Below are positions 37,014 to 47,201 of a DNA stretch of 64,000 nucleotides, piece after piece (positions within the stretch are counted from its first letter, which is position 1; each line of letters begins with the position of its first letter). The stretch lies in assembly GCA_027451865.1 (NCBI GenBank), contig DAIDHW010000001.1, positions 145,798-209,797 of the forward strand. The letters are read 5' to 3'. Below the pieces are notes generated by a model. The model saw nothing but the letters and a program-made list of their open reading frames with translations, was not told where the DNA came from and made no database searches. This DNA is from Leptolyngbyaceae cyanobacterium clean351 (GTDB lineage Bacteria > Cyanobacteriota > Cyanobacteriia > DAIDHW01). The position numbers were made by a program, and so were the translations under genes.

Positions 37014-37873
37014 GGTGATATTGGGGGCATTTCCAGGGAAATAGCCCCCAAATTACCCCGGCGAAAGTCATTTAAGACCTGACAAGCAGTCCGTTCAAGG
37101 TCTCCCTGGTAGGACTTGTTGGCCAAGGCTTCTAGGTACAGCTCACCATCAGAGCTTCGGCATTCCAACCCGTAGCGGTCCCCCAGGATAGCCTGGCTGG
37201 AGGACTGGTGCAGGAGACTCACTAGAGCAGTGGCGATGGCATAGTTTTCGTAGGCTGCCTCGCCAATATCCTCGCAGATCGCTAACCGGACTGCAGCACC
37301 CTGGTCATGTAGACGAGCAGGCAAAACCCCGGGAGTGTCAAGTAGTTCCATATGATCTGACAGGCGCAGCCAGCGCAGTTGCCGGGTTACCCCCGCCCTC
37401 CGAGCACTTTCCGTCGCTCGCCGCCCGAGGAGGCGGTTGATGAGGGCTGATTTGCCTACGTTGGGGAACCCCAAGACTACTGCCCTTACGGGGCGGGGGA
37501 GCAGACCCCGCCCAGAGCGCTTCTGGTTGATCTGGGCGCCGAGGCCTTGCATCGCTTGAATTAGACCCCCTACCCCTTCCCCGTCCCGGGCATTGACTAG
37601 GTGAAGAGATTGACCCTGACGCTGGTACCAATCCCGCCAAGCCTGCCGGGAAGCCCTAGGGATCATATCCACGCGGTTAAGGATTAGCACCCGGGGGCGC
37701 TGGCCGGCCCACTCAGTCATGCGGGGGTGGGCTGTGGCTAGGGGGATGCGAGCATCTCTGACCTCTAGGACTACATCCACCCACTTTAGTTGCTCCTTGA
37801 GGGTCTTCTCCGCCCGGGCAATATGTCCCGGGTACCACTGGATTTTGGGGGTGCTCAAGGCATCATGATCCAT
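37010..37873 (-). CDS. ylqF: Ribosome biogenesis GTPase YlqF/RbgA
   Basis: YlqF is a circularly permuted GTPase that helps late assembly of the 50S subunit. The permuted order is seen in the sequence: G4 as LNRVD (residues 64-68), G5, then G1 GFPNVGKSALINRLLG (133-148), G2 and G3 DTPGVL. The 287-residue length and N-terminal IQWYPGHIARAEK are typical. It starts at ATG 37873, 53 nt from the divergent pgk start, so the two promoters are close or overlapping. Confidence 0.95.
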   Translation of the reverse strand: MDHDALSTPKIQWYPGHIARAEKTLKEQLKWVDVVLEVRDARIPLATAHPRMTEWAGQRPRVLILNRVDMIPRASRQAWRDWYQRQGQSLHLVNARDGEGVGGLIQAMQGLGAQINQKRSGRGLLPRPVRAVVLGFPNVGKSALINRLLGRRATESARRAGVTRQLRWLRLSDHMELLDTPGVLPARLHDQGAAVRLAICEDIGEAAYENYAIATALVSLLHQSSSQAILGDRYGLECRSSDGELYLEALANKSYQGDLERTACQVLNDFRRGNLGAISLEMPPISP

Positions 37874-37926
37874 AGGGCTCAGATTGGTAGAAAATTGGAG
37901 GATACGGTCCTAGGAGTCTGAATCAC

Positions 37927-39159
37927 ATGTCCAAAAAGGCTTTAGCAAGCTTATCCACAGCCGAATTGTCAGGCCGACGGGCTCTGGTCAGGGCTGACTT
38001 TAATGTCCCCGTAGATGACCAAGGTCAAATCACCGACGACACCAGGATTAGGGCTGCCCTGGCGACAATCGAGTATTTGAGCAACCACGGCGCCCGGGTA
38101 GTTCTGTGTAGCCACTTTGGCCGGCCGATCAAGGTGGACAAGACTACTGGGGAAATTAAGGTTTCCAAGGCCAAAAATAGCCTGCAGCTTGTTGCCCAGC
38201 GGCTTGAGGAGCTGCTTGGTAAGCCAGTCGCCTTTGCGGAGGACTGCATTGGTAACGCCGCTAAGGCCATGGTAGACCAGCTTCAGGACGGTCAAGTAGG
38301 TCTGTTAGAAAATGTGCGCTTTTATCCTCAAGAAGAGGCTAACGATCCAGCTTTTGCCCGGGAGTTAGCTGCCGTAGCCGATCTGTACGTCAACGATGCC
38401 TTTGGGACTGCCCACCGGGCTCACGCTTCCACCGCTGGGGTCACCGCCTTCCTCAAGCCATCAGTGGCAGGATTTTTGATTGGCAAGGAGCTCCAATACC
38501 TACAAGGGGCGATTGACAACCCCCAGCGGCCCCTAGCGGCAATCATTGGCGGCTCGAAGGTATCAAGTAAGATCGGTGTAATCGAAGCTCTCCTTGACAA
38601 GGTGGATAAGCTCTTGTTGGGGGGAGGGATGATCTTCACCTTTTTTGCCGCTCAGGGTCTGCCCGTAGGTAAGTCCTTAGTTGAGACCGACAAACTAGAC
38701 TTGGCGCGGGCCTTGACTGCTAAGGCTGCCCAGCGGGGGGTAGCCTTGCTTTTACCCACGGATGTGGTAGTAGCCGACCGTTTCGCCGCCGATGCTGCTG
38801 CCCAGACCGTCAAGGTGGAGGATATTCCGGAAGAGTGGATGGGTTTGGATATCGGCCCAGACTCCGTGAGGACTTTCCAGGCTGCTCTCCAAAACTGCCG
38901 CACAATCATCTGGAACGGCCCTATGGGGGTTTTTGAGTTTGACCGGTTTGCCGAGGGCACCGAAGCGATTGCCCGTACCTTGGCCAGCTTAACCCCCCAG
39001 GGGGCTAGCACGATTATTGGTGGAGGTGATTCTGTGGCTGCGGTAGAAAAGGCAGGCTTAGCCAGTGCCATGAGTCACATCTCCACTGGGGGCGGTGCTA
39101 GTCTTGAGCTGCTAGAAGGGAAAGTACTACCGGGAATCGCTGCTCTCGACGACGCCTAG
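37927..39159 (+). CDS. pgk: Phosphoglycerate kinase
   Basis: Pgk interconverts 1,3-bisphosphoglycerate and 3-phosphoglycerate in the Calvin cycle and glycolysis. The 410-residue protein has the signature [15 protein letters not shown] near residue 18, substrate residues in VLCSHFGRP, and the ATP site GNGPMGVFE-type motif seen as [17 protein letters not shown], with GGGDSVAAV near the C-terminus. It ends in the CTAG tetramer shared with the opposing PepSY gene. Confidence 0.98.
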   Translation: MSKKALASLSTAELSGRRALVRADFNVPVDDQGQITDDTRIRAALATIEYLSNHGARVVLCSHFGRPIKVDKTTGEIKVSKAKNSLQLVAQRLEELLGKPVAFAEDCIGNAAKAMVDQLQDGQVGLLENVRFYPQEEANDPAFARELAAVADLYVNDAFGTAHRAHASTAGVTAFLKPSVAGFLIGKELQYLQGAIDNPQRPLAAIIGGSKVSSKIGVIEALLDKVDKLLLGGGMIFTFFAAQGLPVGKSLVETDKLDLARALTAKAAQRGVALLLPTDVVVADRFAADAAAQTVKVEDIPEEWMGLDIGPDSVRTFQAALQNCRTIIWNGPMGVFEFDRFAEGTEAIARTLASLTPQGASTIIGGGDSVAAVEKAGLASAMSHISTGGGASLELLEGKVLPGIAALDDA

Positions 39160-39467
39160 TCTAAACCACCAGAGGATTGCCGTTTGGGACGGCGGGTCTG
39201 AAACCACAGGGACAGGCCCGTCGTGGCTAAAGCTAACAGGCCGAGGGCATTAAGGAACGGATAAATCACTTCTAGGTTTATTGGCCCGAAATGTCCTTTG
39301 TGCCAATCCAACAGCCAGTCATAGTTGGGGTCAGCTAGATTTTGTAAGTCGAGGATCTGGAAAATTGTACCCGTGATCAGGGTTAGAACTGCCGGCAGGA
39401 ACATGATTGGTGCAAACCAACGGTGCAGCTGCCGCAGCCGAGCCAGAGACTTTCGAGGGGGAGTCAT
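39156..39467 (-). CDS. Small PepSY-type membrane protein
   Basis: The 103-residue protein has two hydrophobic helices (about 18-37 and 68-88) flanking a short extracytoplasmic loop with [11 protein letters not shown]. The N-terminal [24 protein letters not shown] matches the PepSY-associated transmembrane family. No enzymatic motif is seen. Function unknown; related proteins sometimes accompany iron or heme reduction. It overlaps pgk by 4 nt at the stop codons. Confidence 0.8.
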   Translation of the reverse strand: MTPPRKSLARLRQLHRWFAPIMFLPAVLTLITGTIFQILDLQNLADPNYDWLLDWHKGHFGPINLEVIYPFLNALGLLALATTGLSLWFQTRRPKRQSSGGLD

Positions 39468-39892
39468 AGGAGTGCTAGGAGATAAGTGAAGAGTTTGGCA
39501 GTAACTTGACCCTGTCTATTATGGCGGATTCCTAGTCTCCTCGACTGTCTTGGCTCTGCAGAAGCTAGGACGTACAAAGCCTAGGGGAGAAATTGCTGTC
39601 ATCGGCCACATCAGGTATCCAGAGCAATCTGGCCAGCCCCCCCAGACGCTCTTAACAAGTTAGACAGAGACATCCAGCTGCAGCCCTAGGGGGCAAAGAT
39701 ACAGGGTATAGTGGAGGCCTTGCCCTTAGACTGGTAATTAATGGGGCTAGTATGACTTTCAGGAAATTTCTGAGGGTATTTAGGCTACTTAGCTCCGGCC
39801 AACCCCAAGGGCTGCCGTGGTTGCGACTTAATTGTTAAGAATTGCAACATACGAAGACCAGGTCAACTCTTAACGTCTACTGGCACACTGAT
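39468..39892. promoter_or_regulatory. 425-nt divergent intergenic region
   Basis: It separates the PepSY gene (leftward) from the acidic conserved protein (rightward). I see no gene, tRNA or clear structured RNA. A TATAGT at 39717-39722 could be a -10 element without a good -35. An ORF start at 39842 is in frame with the next gene but is not favoured. Confidence 0.3.
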
Positions 39893-40987
39893 ATGGCAAT
39901 CAGCAATGACTTTGAGCAAGAACTTATCGCCGGCAACGTTACTCAGGCTTTTGCTTTGGCTCTTAGTCAGGCAACCCGCTTAAGGATCACTACCTGGGTT
40001 GCTGCTCCCGACGCAGACCCCTTGGCTGTGCGGCTGCAAACTCAAATAAATCTCCTAGAGGGGGAAGTAGAGCATCAAATTGGGGCCGCGGCCCTGGAGC
40101 GTAATGATTACAGTAATTTGAAAGATTTCCACCTGTCCCAGGTGCACCAGGCAGGGACAGTAGTTCTAGATAATTTGGCCGCCTTGCAAAAGCTATGGGA
40201 AGTGTGGACTAGGATCCAAGTGCCAGGCATGCTGCCGGGCCGAGAAGAGGCAAGTATCCCCAGCCCTGCGGCGGCAAAACCACTAGTGACGGAGGTGGAG
40301 TCAGCCTTTGTGCCGTCCCCGGCCCCCACTGAGCTGGGAGATGAAGCCCCCGCGGTAACACTGGCCCCCGCCGAGCTGGGAGATGTAGATGAGCAAGGAG
40401 AACTGACCCTCCCAAGCGAAGCATTTGGCTTTGAAACCGTTGATCTTCTGATCAACGAGCTGGACACTATGGAGATTCCCTTCAGTTCCATTGGTGCCGA
40501 GCTCGAAGCCCTTGATCAAGAGCAGACTGCCCATGGCATTGAGGACCTTGACCCTGGCGAAGACACCCTATCAGACCTAGACAGTCCGGGTTTGGTGCTT
40601 AGTTCTCCTAGTCATCAGACCCCCCCCCGGGGGCAATCTTTGATGGACCTACTAACTGAGCCAGAGGAAGAGGAGTCTGTTCCCCAAGCCCCCGGCACGG
40701 CCGCCGAGGTGCTTTCTGGTCTGCGAGATGAATCCCTGGGGCCCTTAGCCGTCAATAACTCAACCCCCTCAGCCACCGCCGCCGCCAATGTCAGTATCGA
40801 AGAGTTATTAGCCAACTTGTTTTCTGCTCCCTATCCCCTAGCTACAGATTCAAGCCCTCGGGAAGCAGCTGTATTTGAGGAACTAACCTCCTTTGCCGAC
40901 GCCGATGTGTTTGCCGACTCAGACTTTTTCGAGAGTCTAGCTGATGAGATTCAAGCCCATAGTTCTCAAGGAGAGGAGAAAACCTAG
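39893..40987 (+). CDS. Conserved cyanobacterial protein with acidic Pro-rich tail
   Basis: From ATG 39893 the product has 364 residues. Residues 1-110 form a conserved helical domain (MAISNDFEQELIAGNVTQAF, LRITTWVAAPDADP, RLQTQINLLEGEVEHQIG) that I recall in many cyanobacterial hypothetical proteins. The rest is acidic, rich in Pro, Ser and Glu and probably disordered, with a near-duplicated TELGDEAPAVTLAP/AELGDVDEQGELTLP unit and a C-terminal DADVFADSDFFESLADEI motif. No membrane segment. Function unknown. It converges with the histidine kinase gene (11-nt gap). Confidence 0.75.
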   Translation: MAISNDFEQELIAGNVTQAFALALSQATRLRITTWVAAPDADPLAVRLQTQINLLEGEVEHQIGAAALERNDYSNLKDFHLSQVHQAGTVVLDNLAALQKLWEVWTRIQVPGMLPGREEASIPSPAAAKPLVTEVESAFVPSPAPTELGDEAPAVTLAPAELGDVDEQGELTLPSEAFGFETVDLLINELDTMEIPFSSIGAELEALDQEQTAHGIEDLDPGEDTLSDLDSPGLVLSSPSHQTPPRGQSLMDLLTEPEEEESVPQAPGTAAEVLSGLRDESLGPLAVNNSTPSATAAANVSIEELLANLFSAPYPLATDSSPREAAVFEELTSFADADVFADSDFFESLADEIQAHSSQGEEKT

Positions 40988-40998
40988 AGCTTAGGGAT

Positions 40999-43407
40999 TC
41001 ACTTGAGACTAGCGGCTAGGGCCTGTCTGATCACCCCAAGCAGAGAAGCATCTGGGGCGAGACTGCCTTGGTCGTGGCAATAGGTGAACAGCTTAAGCTG
41101 GGGGACCTCCTGACCAATGGTTTTTCCACTTTCGTTGGTGGTGACTAGGGGCAAGTTAGACAGGAGCGGTTGCTGACTAAGCTGTTCGAGATAATCCCCA
41201 GAGAGCTTCTGTCCCATCTCCTCTAGGAGCACCACCTGGGGTTGCCATACCCGGGTCAGTAATTCTGCTTGGTCTAGGTCATCGGCCTCCAGAATCCGCC
41301 AGTCTTGGGTGTGCATTAGATTACGTAGCTCGCCTGCCAAGGGAGTATCTCCCGCCGCCTCCTCGGGATGCCAGCCGGGCACAATTAGGCGCAACAAGGT
41401 GAGCTGACGACTAGGGGGTTTAGGATTAGCTCCTGGTAGGCGCTCTAGGACTTCCCGCAGGGACTCTGGCACCACGGGCAGGTTAAGAAAACTGTCGGCG
41501 CGTTTGAGGGCTCGGCTCTTTTCCCCCCGACTGGCCACTACAACCACCGGGATCTGTTGAGTTGTTGGGTTAGACTTCAGGAGTGTTAAAACATCCCAGC
41601 CGGAAAGAATCGGCAACAGAGGATTGATGAAAATAATACAGGGGCGCAGACGCCGGGCTTTTTCTAAGGCCTCCGTCCCGGACCGAGCAACAACGACATG
41701 ATAGCCTTGGTCTATCAGGTGGCGGTGTAAGTCCTCCGTAAAACAGGCAGCAGCCTCCACTACCAAAGCTAGTCGATTAGGCTCGTGTTGGGCATTCTTA
41801 GGAGCATCCCCCTCCGGTTGTGGGGGTAGGAGCAGGGTAAACTCACTACCTTGACCTTCTCGGGAAATGAAAGTTACGTCCCCACCGTGGAGGCGGGCCA
41901 AGCGTTGAGTGAGAACTAACCCCAGGCCTGTACCTTCATATCGCCGGGTTAAGGGATGCTCTAGTTGTTGAAACTTTTGGAACACCAAGTGCTGCTTATC
42001 GACGGGAATGCCAATCCCCGTATCCCAAATCGTAAAGGCAATCCAATCTTGCCAACGATTGACCTTCAGGCCCACAGTCCCGGCCTTGTCGGTGAACTTG
42101 AGAGCATTAGAAATCAAATTGGTGAGCATCTGGCTCAGGCGAGTCTCATCAGCAACTATTTCCTCAATACCCGGGCCAATCTCTAGGAGGATCGGCCGGT
42201 CTTCACTCACCTCCTCAGGACTGAGGGGGGTTTCAAACTTCTCTACACGAAGACTTTGGGCTTGGACAACCACTCGCTCACATAGAACCCGCACGTCGAT
42301 GGTTTCTAGCTCTAGTTCTAGCTGAGCAGTTTCAACCCTTGTTAGATCGAGAATATCATTGACAATCCCGCTCAGTTGACGACCGCTCTGGTAGATGAGC
42401 TGCACGTAACGCATCTGCCGCAGGTTGAGGTCTCCGAGGAGTTTTTCCTGCAGCAGACTTGACAAACCTAGAACTGCCGTCAGAGGGGTTTTCAGTTCAT
42501 GGCTAATGCACGAGAGAAACTCATCCTTTAAGCTGTTGAGCTGGACTAGGTCGGCATTCCTAGCAACTAGCTCTTGGGCCGCCTGGTGTTCCTCGGTCCG
42601 GTCGAGGGCAATCACTAACCAGAGGGCCCCCTCTGGATCGGCTCCCAGGAGGGGGTCGGGAGCCGTTGGCTCTAGGGCTCCTAGTTGGAATTTACTTAAC
42701 TGTCGCACCGGATTACCCGGCATCCCAGGACCGTGCATAAAGTCAAGGGCAATCCGACTGAATTGCCAGACCCGCTCTTGGCCATTTTTCAGGGGACAGA
42801 CGCAGATACAGGTTTGGGGTTCACTGCCAGCTCGACAGTAGCTCCCCTCTTCTGGGATATCCGTGGTGTGGCCGAGAAGATGGGCGGCCTCCTGCTGCAG
42901 CCAGCCCGGGTCCCGCAGCTCTCCTACTTGCTGACGCCAAAGGGAGTTTTGTAGCACTACGCGACCATTACTAGTCTGGATCATTAGGGGCACTGGCAGC
43001 TTTTCCAGCATGTGGTGAGCCAGAGCCAGCTTTTTAACCGGCCCCTGTTGCATGAACTGGGGAACATTTAACAAGCCCAGGAAATTCCCCTGCCGGTCAA
43101 CAAACCCCCAGGCGTCCTTTTGCAGGGGTTGATTCTCCATCCAGTCCCAAAACCTCTCCAAGGACCAGTCAACAGGCACCAGATTCAAGGGGGAAAGACG
43201 GGGGATCTCCGCCCCGCCTTGGTCCCGCAGCAGGTAAGGAAGCACACTGCGCAGAGTCAAAAGCCCTAGAGGTTCACCGGAGGACCCTAGGACTACTAGG
43301 GAGTCCCACTCCCCTTGCCGAAAAACATCTAGGATGCGCCCCAGACCATCGGTCTTACGACAGGTAGGCACCGGTTCTAAAAAGGCTTGCAGGGGAAAAG
43401 TGGTCAT
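40999..43407 (-). CDS. CBS/PAS sensor histidine kinase with two degenerate receiver-like modules
   Basis: The 802-residue soluble protein has an N-terminal CBS-like pair (about 1-125), a PAS-like region (130-275), HisKA with H303 in SHELKTPLT, and an HATPase with N434 (SNALKFTD), DTGIGIP (462-468) and EGTGLGL (491-497). Residues 545-660 form a receiver whose phospho-acceptor position is Asn (IIFINPLLP, N595), with the acidic pair and the usual Lys (FLNLPV) also lost. Residues 670-802 look like a second, more diverged receiver. No membrane segment is present. The gene is divergent from kaiA across 181 nt, so a clock link is plausible, though unproven. Confidence 0.88.
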   Translation of the reverse strand: MTTFPLQAFLEPVPTCRKTDGLGRILDVFRQGEWDSLVVLGSSGEPLGLLTLRSVLPYLLRDQGGAEIPRLSPLNLVPVDWSLERFWDWMENQPLQKDAWGFVDRQGNFLGLLNVPQFMQQGPVKKLALAHHMLEKLPVPLMIQTSNGRVVLQNSLWRQQVGELRDPGWLQQEAAHLLGHTTDIPEEGSYCRAGSEPQTCICVCPLKNGQERVWQFSRIALDFMHGPGMPGNPVRQLSKFQLGALEPTAPDPLLGADPEGALWLVIALDRTEEHQAAQELVARNADLVQLNSLKDEFLSCISHELKTPLTAVLGLSSLLQEKLLGDLNLRQMRYVQLIYQSGRQLSGIVNDILDLTRVETAQLELELETIDVRVLCERVVVQAQSLRVEKFETPLSPEEVSEDRPILLEIGPGIEEIVADETRLSQMLTNLISNALKFTDKAGTVGLKVNRWQDWIAFTIWDTGIGIPVDKQHLVFQKFQQLEHPLTRRYEGTGLGLVLTQRLARLHGGDVTFISREGQGSEFTLLLPPQPEGDAPKNAQHEPNRLALVVEAAACFTEDLHRHLIDQGYHVVVARSGTEALEKARRLRPCIIFINPLLPILSGWDVLTLLKSNPTTQQIPVVVVASRGEKSRALKRADSFLNLPVVPESLREVLERLPGANPKPPSRQLTLLRLIVPGWHPEEAAGDTPLAGELRNLMHTQDWRILEADDLDQAELLTRVWQPQVVLLEEMGQKLSGDYLEQLSQQPLLSNLPLVTTNESGKTIGQEVPQLKLFTYCHDQGSLAPDASLLGVIRQALAASLK

Positions 43408-43588
43408 GAAGGCCTACAAAAAGCCGGTTGGAAAATCTGATGGTATTCCTATCCTCAGGATAATCATTCTTCTCAGACAAGGAACGGGTTTTGCAATTAG
43501 ACTTGACTATGGTGGTTACTAAAGTTAACCTAAATTCGCCTTTGGCTCCCTGGATTTACGGCAGCACATTTCCGCACGGCTGAAACCC

Positions 43589-44395
43589 TTGACTTCTACC
43601 CTGACGATCGCCGCCTTTGTGCCATCTGGAGACCTGGAGGCTTCCCTGAAGCATCAGCTGCCCCAGGACCATTACAGTCTGACTTGCTGCCGGTCAGCCC
43701 CTGAATTCGTGCGCCTCATGGAACACGAACATGAGAACTTAGACTGTCTGGTACTAGGCAGCAGCCCCGACTTACCGCAACTGACGGCATCCCTACGGGA
43801 GGAGTCCCTACTCCTGCCGGCTTTGATTATTCAAGCGGATGACTCTGACCCTGTGTGCTACCAGCCCGCCTACCACTCGGCTGAGGTGTGGTCCACTCCA
43901 GAAGATGACCTCGGAAGCTCGATTACCAGGGCAATCTGCCGCTTTCTGGCCTTAAATCCCACGGCAGACAAGGCGTCCGAGACCACTGCCGGCAGAACTA
44001 AACGCTTGAACCAGCGCCTCCAGGGACGCCTAGGATACCTAGGCATCTACTACAAACGTGACCCCTACAAGTTCTACCGACGTCTCTCATCAGGGGAGCG
44101 GGAGGCCTTTGTCAAGCAGCTAGAGGCAGACTACCGGCAAATTATTCTGCGGTACTTTACTGACGACAGTAGCCTCACTGACCATATCGATCACTTTGTG
44201 AATTCTGCCTTTTGCGCTGACATGCCTGTCTCTAAGATTGTCCAGATTCATATGGACTTAATGGACCAGTTTGCCAAACAACTCAAGATGGAAGGCCGCC
44301 GGGAGGAAATTTTGTTAGATTATCGGTTGACCCTAATCGACGTGATCGCCCACCTGTGTGAAATGTACCGACGCTCCATTCCTCAAGGATCCTGA
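43589..44395 (+). CDS. kaiA: Circadian clock protein KaiA
   Basis: KaiA stimulates KaiC autophosphorylation by binding its A-loop. The 268-residue protein is essentially full length: an N-terminal pseudo-receiver (1-125) and the C-terminal four-helix dimer domain (about 150-265) with RLGYLGIYYKRDPYKFYRRL, FVNSAFCADMPVSKIVQIHM and EILLDYRLTLIDVIAHLCEM. The start is TTG 43589 (MTSTLTIAAFVPS), which aligns with the S. elongatus N-terminus; no in-frame ATG lies close upstream. A 7-bp CCTAGG-centred hairpin lies inside the gene at 44028-44044. Confidence 0.97.
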   Translation: MTSTLTIAAFVPSGDLEASLKHQLPQDHYSLTCCRSAPEFVRLMEHEHENLDCLVLGSSPDLPQLTASLREESLLLPALIIQADDSDPVCYQPAYHSAEVWSTPEDDLGSSITRAICRFLALNPTADKASETTAGRTKRLNQRLQGRLGYLGIYYKRDPYKFYRRLSSGEREAFVKQLEADYRQIILRYFTDDSSLTDHIDHFVNSAFCADMPVSKIVQIHMDLMDQFAKQLKMEGRREEILLDYRLTLIDVIAHLCEMYRRSIPQGS

Positions 44396-44425
44396 GTAGT
44401 ACTGTCCTATGGGCCACCCTTATTC

Positions 44426-44740
44426 ATGATTCCCTTAAAAAAGACCTACATTCTCAAACTCTACGTAGCCGGGAACACTCCCAACTCGGTGCGGGCGCTG
44501 AAAACTCTGAAGAACATCCTCGAGTTGGAGTTTCAGGGAGTGTACATCCTTAAAGTCATTGATGTACTCAAAAACCCCCAGTTGGCGGAGGAGGATAATA
44601 TTCTGGCTATTCCCACCCTGACGAAGGTTTTGCCTCCCCCTGTGCGTAAAATCATCGGTGACTTATCAGACCGGGAGAAGGTACTGATTGGCTTAGACTT
44701 ACTCTACGAAGAGTTGCGGGAGGACGAAGAAAATTTATAA
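44426..44740 (+). CDS. kaiB: Circadian clock protein KaiB
   Basis: KaiB is the thioredoxin-like, fold-switching protein that binds the KaiC CI ring and sequesters KaiA. The 104-residue protein has the conserved [40 protein letters not shown] and [22 protein letters not shown]. The acidic tail ([10 protein letters not shown]) is typical. It is 30 nt after kaiA and 112 nt before kaiC. That kaiB-kaiC spacing exceeds the kaiA-kaiB spacing, opposite to the S. elongatus layout. Confidence 0.98.
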   Translation: MIPLKKTYILKLYVAGNTPNSVRALKTLKNILELEFQGVYILKVIDVLKNPQLAEEDNILAIPTLTKVLPPPVRKIIGDLSDREKVLIGLDLLYEELREDEENL

Positions 44741-44852
44741 TTTGTGTGCATTATTTGCAGCTGCCGTGATAGTCTCTAGGGGTGTACTCTGATTGTTTTA
44801 TTAGCTCAATTCAGCTTTGAAAAGCTTACTTATCCCACCGCCCTGATTGTAC

Positions 44853-46412
44853 ATGAATCCTTACCACCCAAGTGCTAACTCCTTAGCAAAAAGTGTTCAG
44901 AAAATCCCAACTTTAATTGAGGGTTTTGATGACGTCAGCCATGGGGGCATACCTCTAGGGAGAACTACCCTAGTTTCGGGTACCTCCGGCACGGGCAAGA
45001 CGGTCTTTTCGACTCAATTTATCTACAATGGCATCACAGCTTTTGACGAACCAGGAATATTTGTCACCTTTGAAGAGTCCACCGCCGATATCATTAAGAA
45101 TGCTCGGAGCTTCGGCTGGGATTTACAGGCCCTAATCGACAAGGAGAGCTTGTTTATCTTGGATGCATCCCCTGACCCGGAGGGCCAGGAGGTGGTAGGT
45201 AGCTTCGATCTATCAGCCCTCATTGAGCGTATTCAGTATGCAATACGCAAATACAAGGCCAAACGGATTTCCATTGACTCAATGACAGCCGTATTCCAAC
45301 AGTACGAAGCAGCCTCCGTGGTGCGGCGGGAGATCTTTAGGTTGGTAGCCCGGCTGAAGCAACTGGGGATCACGACTCTGATGACCGCGGAGCGTCTTGA
45401 TGAGTACGGGCCTGTAGCCCGCTTTGGGGTGGAGGAGTTCGTCTCCGATAACGTAATCATTGTCCGCAATGTTTTACAGGGGGAAAGGCGGCGGCGGACG
45501 GTAGAGATTCTCAAGCTAAGGGGCACTACCCATATGAAGGGAGAATATCCCTTCACTATTAATAACCAGGGGGTCAACGTCTTTCCCCTGGGGGCTATGC
45601 GACTTACCCAGCGCTCCTCAAACCAGCGGGTTTCCTCCGGGGTTGCCACCCTTGACCAGATGTGCGGAGGTGGGTTTTTCCGTGACTCGATTATCTTGGC
45701 CACTGGGGCTACCGGCACTGGTAAAACCCTCCTAGTTAGTAAGTTTATTGAAGAGGCTTGTCGCTCCGGGGAGAAAGCCACCTTTTTTGCCTATGAGGAG
45801 TCTCGAGCTCAGCTATTTCGCAATGCTACCTCCTGGGGGATCAACTTTGAGGAATACGAAAAAAACGGGCTGCTGAAAATTATCTGTGCCTACCCAGAAT
45901 CAGATTCCCTTGAAGACCACCTGCAAATTATCAAAGAAGAAATATTTGACTTCAAGCCCGCCCGCTTGGCGGTAGACTCTCTGTCTGCCTTGGCTCGGGG
46001 AGTCAGTGATAACTCCTTTCGTCAATTTATTATTGGGGTGACTGGTTTTGCTAAACAGGAAGGGATTACAGGATTTTTCACCAATACCAGTGACCAGTTT
46101 ATGGGGTCTAGCTCCCTAACCGACTCCCATATTTCCACGATTACCGATACCATCATCCTGCTGCAGTACGTGGAAGTTCACGGTGAGATGTCTCGAGCTA
46201 TCAACGTTTTCAAGATGCGTGGCTCCGCCCATGAGAAGGGGATCCGGGAATTCTCGATCAGCGGCCAAGGTCCAGACATCAAGGATTCCTTCCGTAACCT
46301 AGAGCGAATTACCAGCGGCTCACCTACCCAAATTCGAGTTGACGAAAAGAGTGATCTTTCGCGGATCGTCAAGGGGGTTGAGGGGAGGATAGGTCCCGCT
46401 GACGATCTTTAA
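44853..46412 (+). CDS. kaiC: Circadian clock ATPase/kinase KaiC
   Basis: KaiC is the hexameric autokinase, autophosphatase and ATPase at the core of the clock. From ATG 44853 it has 519 residues and two RecA-like domains. CI Walker A is GTSGTGKT (43-50), CII Walker A GATGTGKT (285-292). Catalytic Glu pairs are in VTFEES and AYEES. The phosphorylation cluster is intact: T423, S428 and T429 in [11 protein letters not shown] correspond to T426, S431 and T432 of S. elongatus. The A-loop region ([18 protein letters not shown]) is present. A TTG two codons earlier is in frame. Its 3' end overlaps lipB by 44 nt. Confidence 0.99.
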   Translation: MNPYHPSANSLAKSVQKIPTLIEGFDDVSHGGIPLGRTTLVSGTSGTGKTVFSTQFIYNGITAFDEPGIFVTFEESTADIIKNARSFGWDLQALIDKESLFILDASPDPEGQEVVGSFDLSALIERIQYAIRKYKAKRISIDSMTAVFQQYEAASVVRREIFRLVARLKQLGITTLMTAERLDEYGPVARFGVEEFVSDNVIIVRNVLQGERRRRTVEILKLRGTTHMKGEYPFTINNQGVNVFPLGAMRLTQRSSNQRVSSGVATLDQMCGGGFFRDSIILATGATGTGKTLLVSKFIEEACRSGEKATFFAYEESRAQLFRNATSWGINFEEYEKNGLLKIICAYPESDSLEDHLQIIKEEIFDFKPARLAVDSLSALARGVSDNSFRQFIIGVTGFAKQEGITGFFTNTSDQFMGSSSLTDSHISTITDTIILLQYVEVHGEMSRAINVFKMRGSAHEKGIREFSISGQGPDIKDSFRNLERITSGSPTQIRVDEKSDLSRIVKGVEGRIGPADDL

Positions 46413-47109
46413 ATTCCGTCTCTGGTTCAACCAGGTTTTGCCAACCTCCCTGGGGCAAATCTGCCGGGTCAGCCAGGACCAGTTTAAGACCAAACACCGC
46501 TGCAAAGCTCTCGGCCACCAGGGGGATAACCTCCGGTAGCGTCAGGCGAGGGAGAAATTGATTGAGGCTACCGACGGGCTGGTCCGCAATTCCGCAGGGG
46601 ACAATTGACGCAAACCCCGCTAGATCAGGACAGACGTTGAGGGCAAACCCGTGCATGGTCACCCAGTGTTTCACCTGAATGCCTAGGGCGGCCACCTTAG
46701 CCCCGTACAGCCAGACTCCCGTCAGACCCGGCTGGCGCTGGGCAGCCAAACCGTAGGCCTGCAGCACCCGAATCAACACTGCCTCCAATTGGCGCAGGTA
46801 CCAGTGGAGGTCCTGGCGATGAAACGTGAGGTTGAGGATGGGATAACCCACCAGTTGTCCTGGACCGTGGTAGGTAACCTCCCCCCCCCGTCTGACCCGG
46901 TAGATAGGCCAGGGAGACTGCCCAGGGCAAAAGGAGACAAAGTCCCACCGGGCTGCCTGCCCCAGGGTATAGACCGGCGGGTGTTCGAGGAGCAGTAGGA
47001 CGTCTTCTTGGGCCCGGCCTGGCTGACTAACCAGATGCTCTTGCCAGGCTAAGGCTACAGGGTAGGGCACCCGGCCCGGCAAATATAAACGACAGCATCG
47101 TAATGTCAC
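46369..47109 (-). CDS. lipB: Lipoyl(octanoyl) transferase
   Basis: LipB transfers octanoate from acyl carrier protein to lipoate-dependent enzymes. The 246-residue protein shows the family motif [19 protein letters not shown] near residue 75, catalytic Lys in [13 protein letters not shown], and catalytic Cys in SIVPCGI. The start is GTG 47109 ([12 protein letters not shown]). Its last 15 codons are antisense to the end of kaiC, and the C-terminal residues there ([13 protein letters not shown]) are not conserved family sequence. Confidence 0.95.
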   Translation of the reverse strand: MTLRCCRLYLPGRVPYPVALAWQEHLVSQPGRAQEDVLLLLEHPPVYTLGQAARWDFVSFCPGQSPWPIYRVRRGGEVTYHGPGQLVGYPILNLTFHRQDLHWYLRQLEAVLIRVLQAYGLAAQRQPGLTGVWLYGAKVAALGIQVKHWVTMHGFALNVCPDLAGFASIVPCGIADQPVGSLNQFLPRLTLPEVIPLVAESFAAVFGLKLVLADPADLPQGGWQNLVEPETEFKDRQRDLSSPQPP

Positions 47110-47201
47110 AAATTTAACGAATATCTTCAGGTTTCTTGTCTTCTAGGATACATGGGCTCAGGATAGAATTGAGGCCTAGGCTCTAGACGGGAAGGTGGAC
47201 T

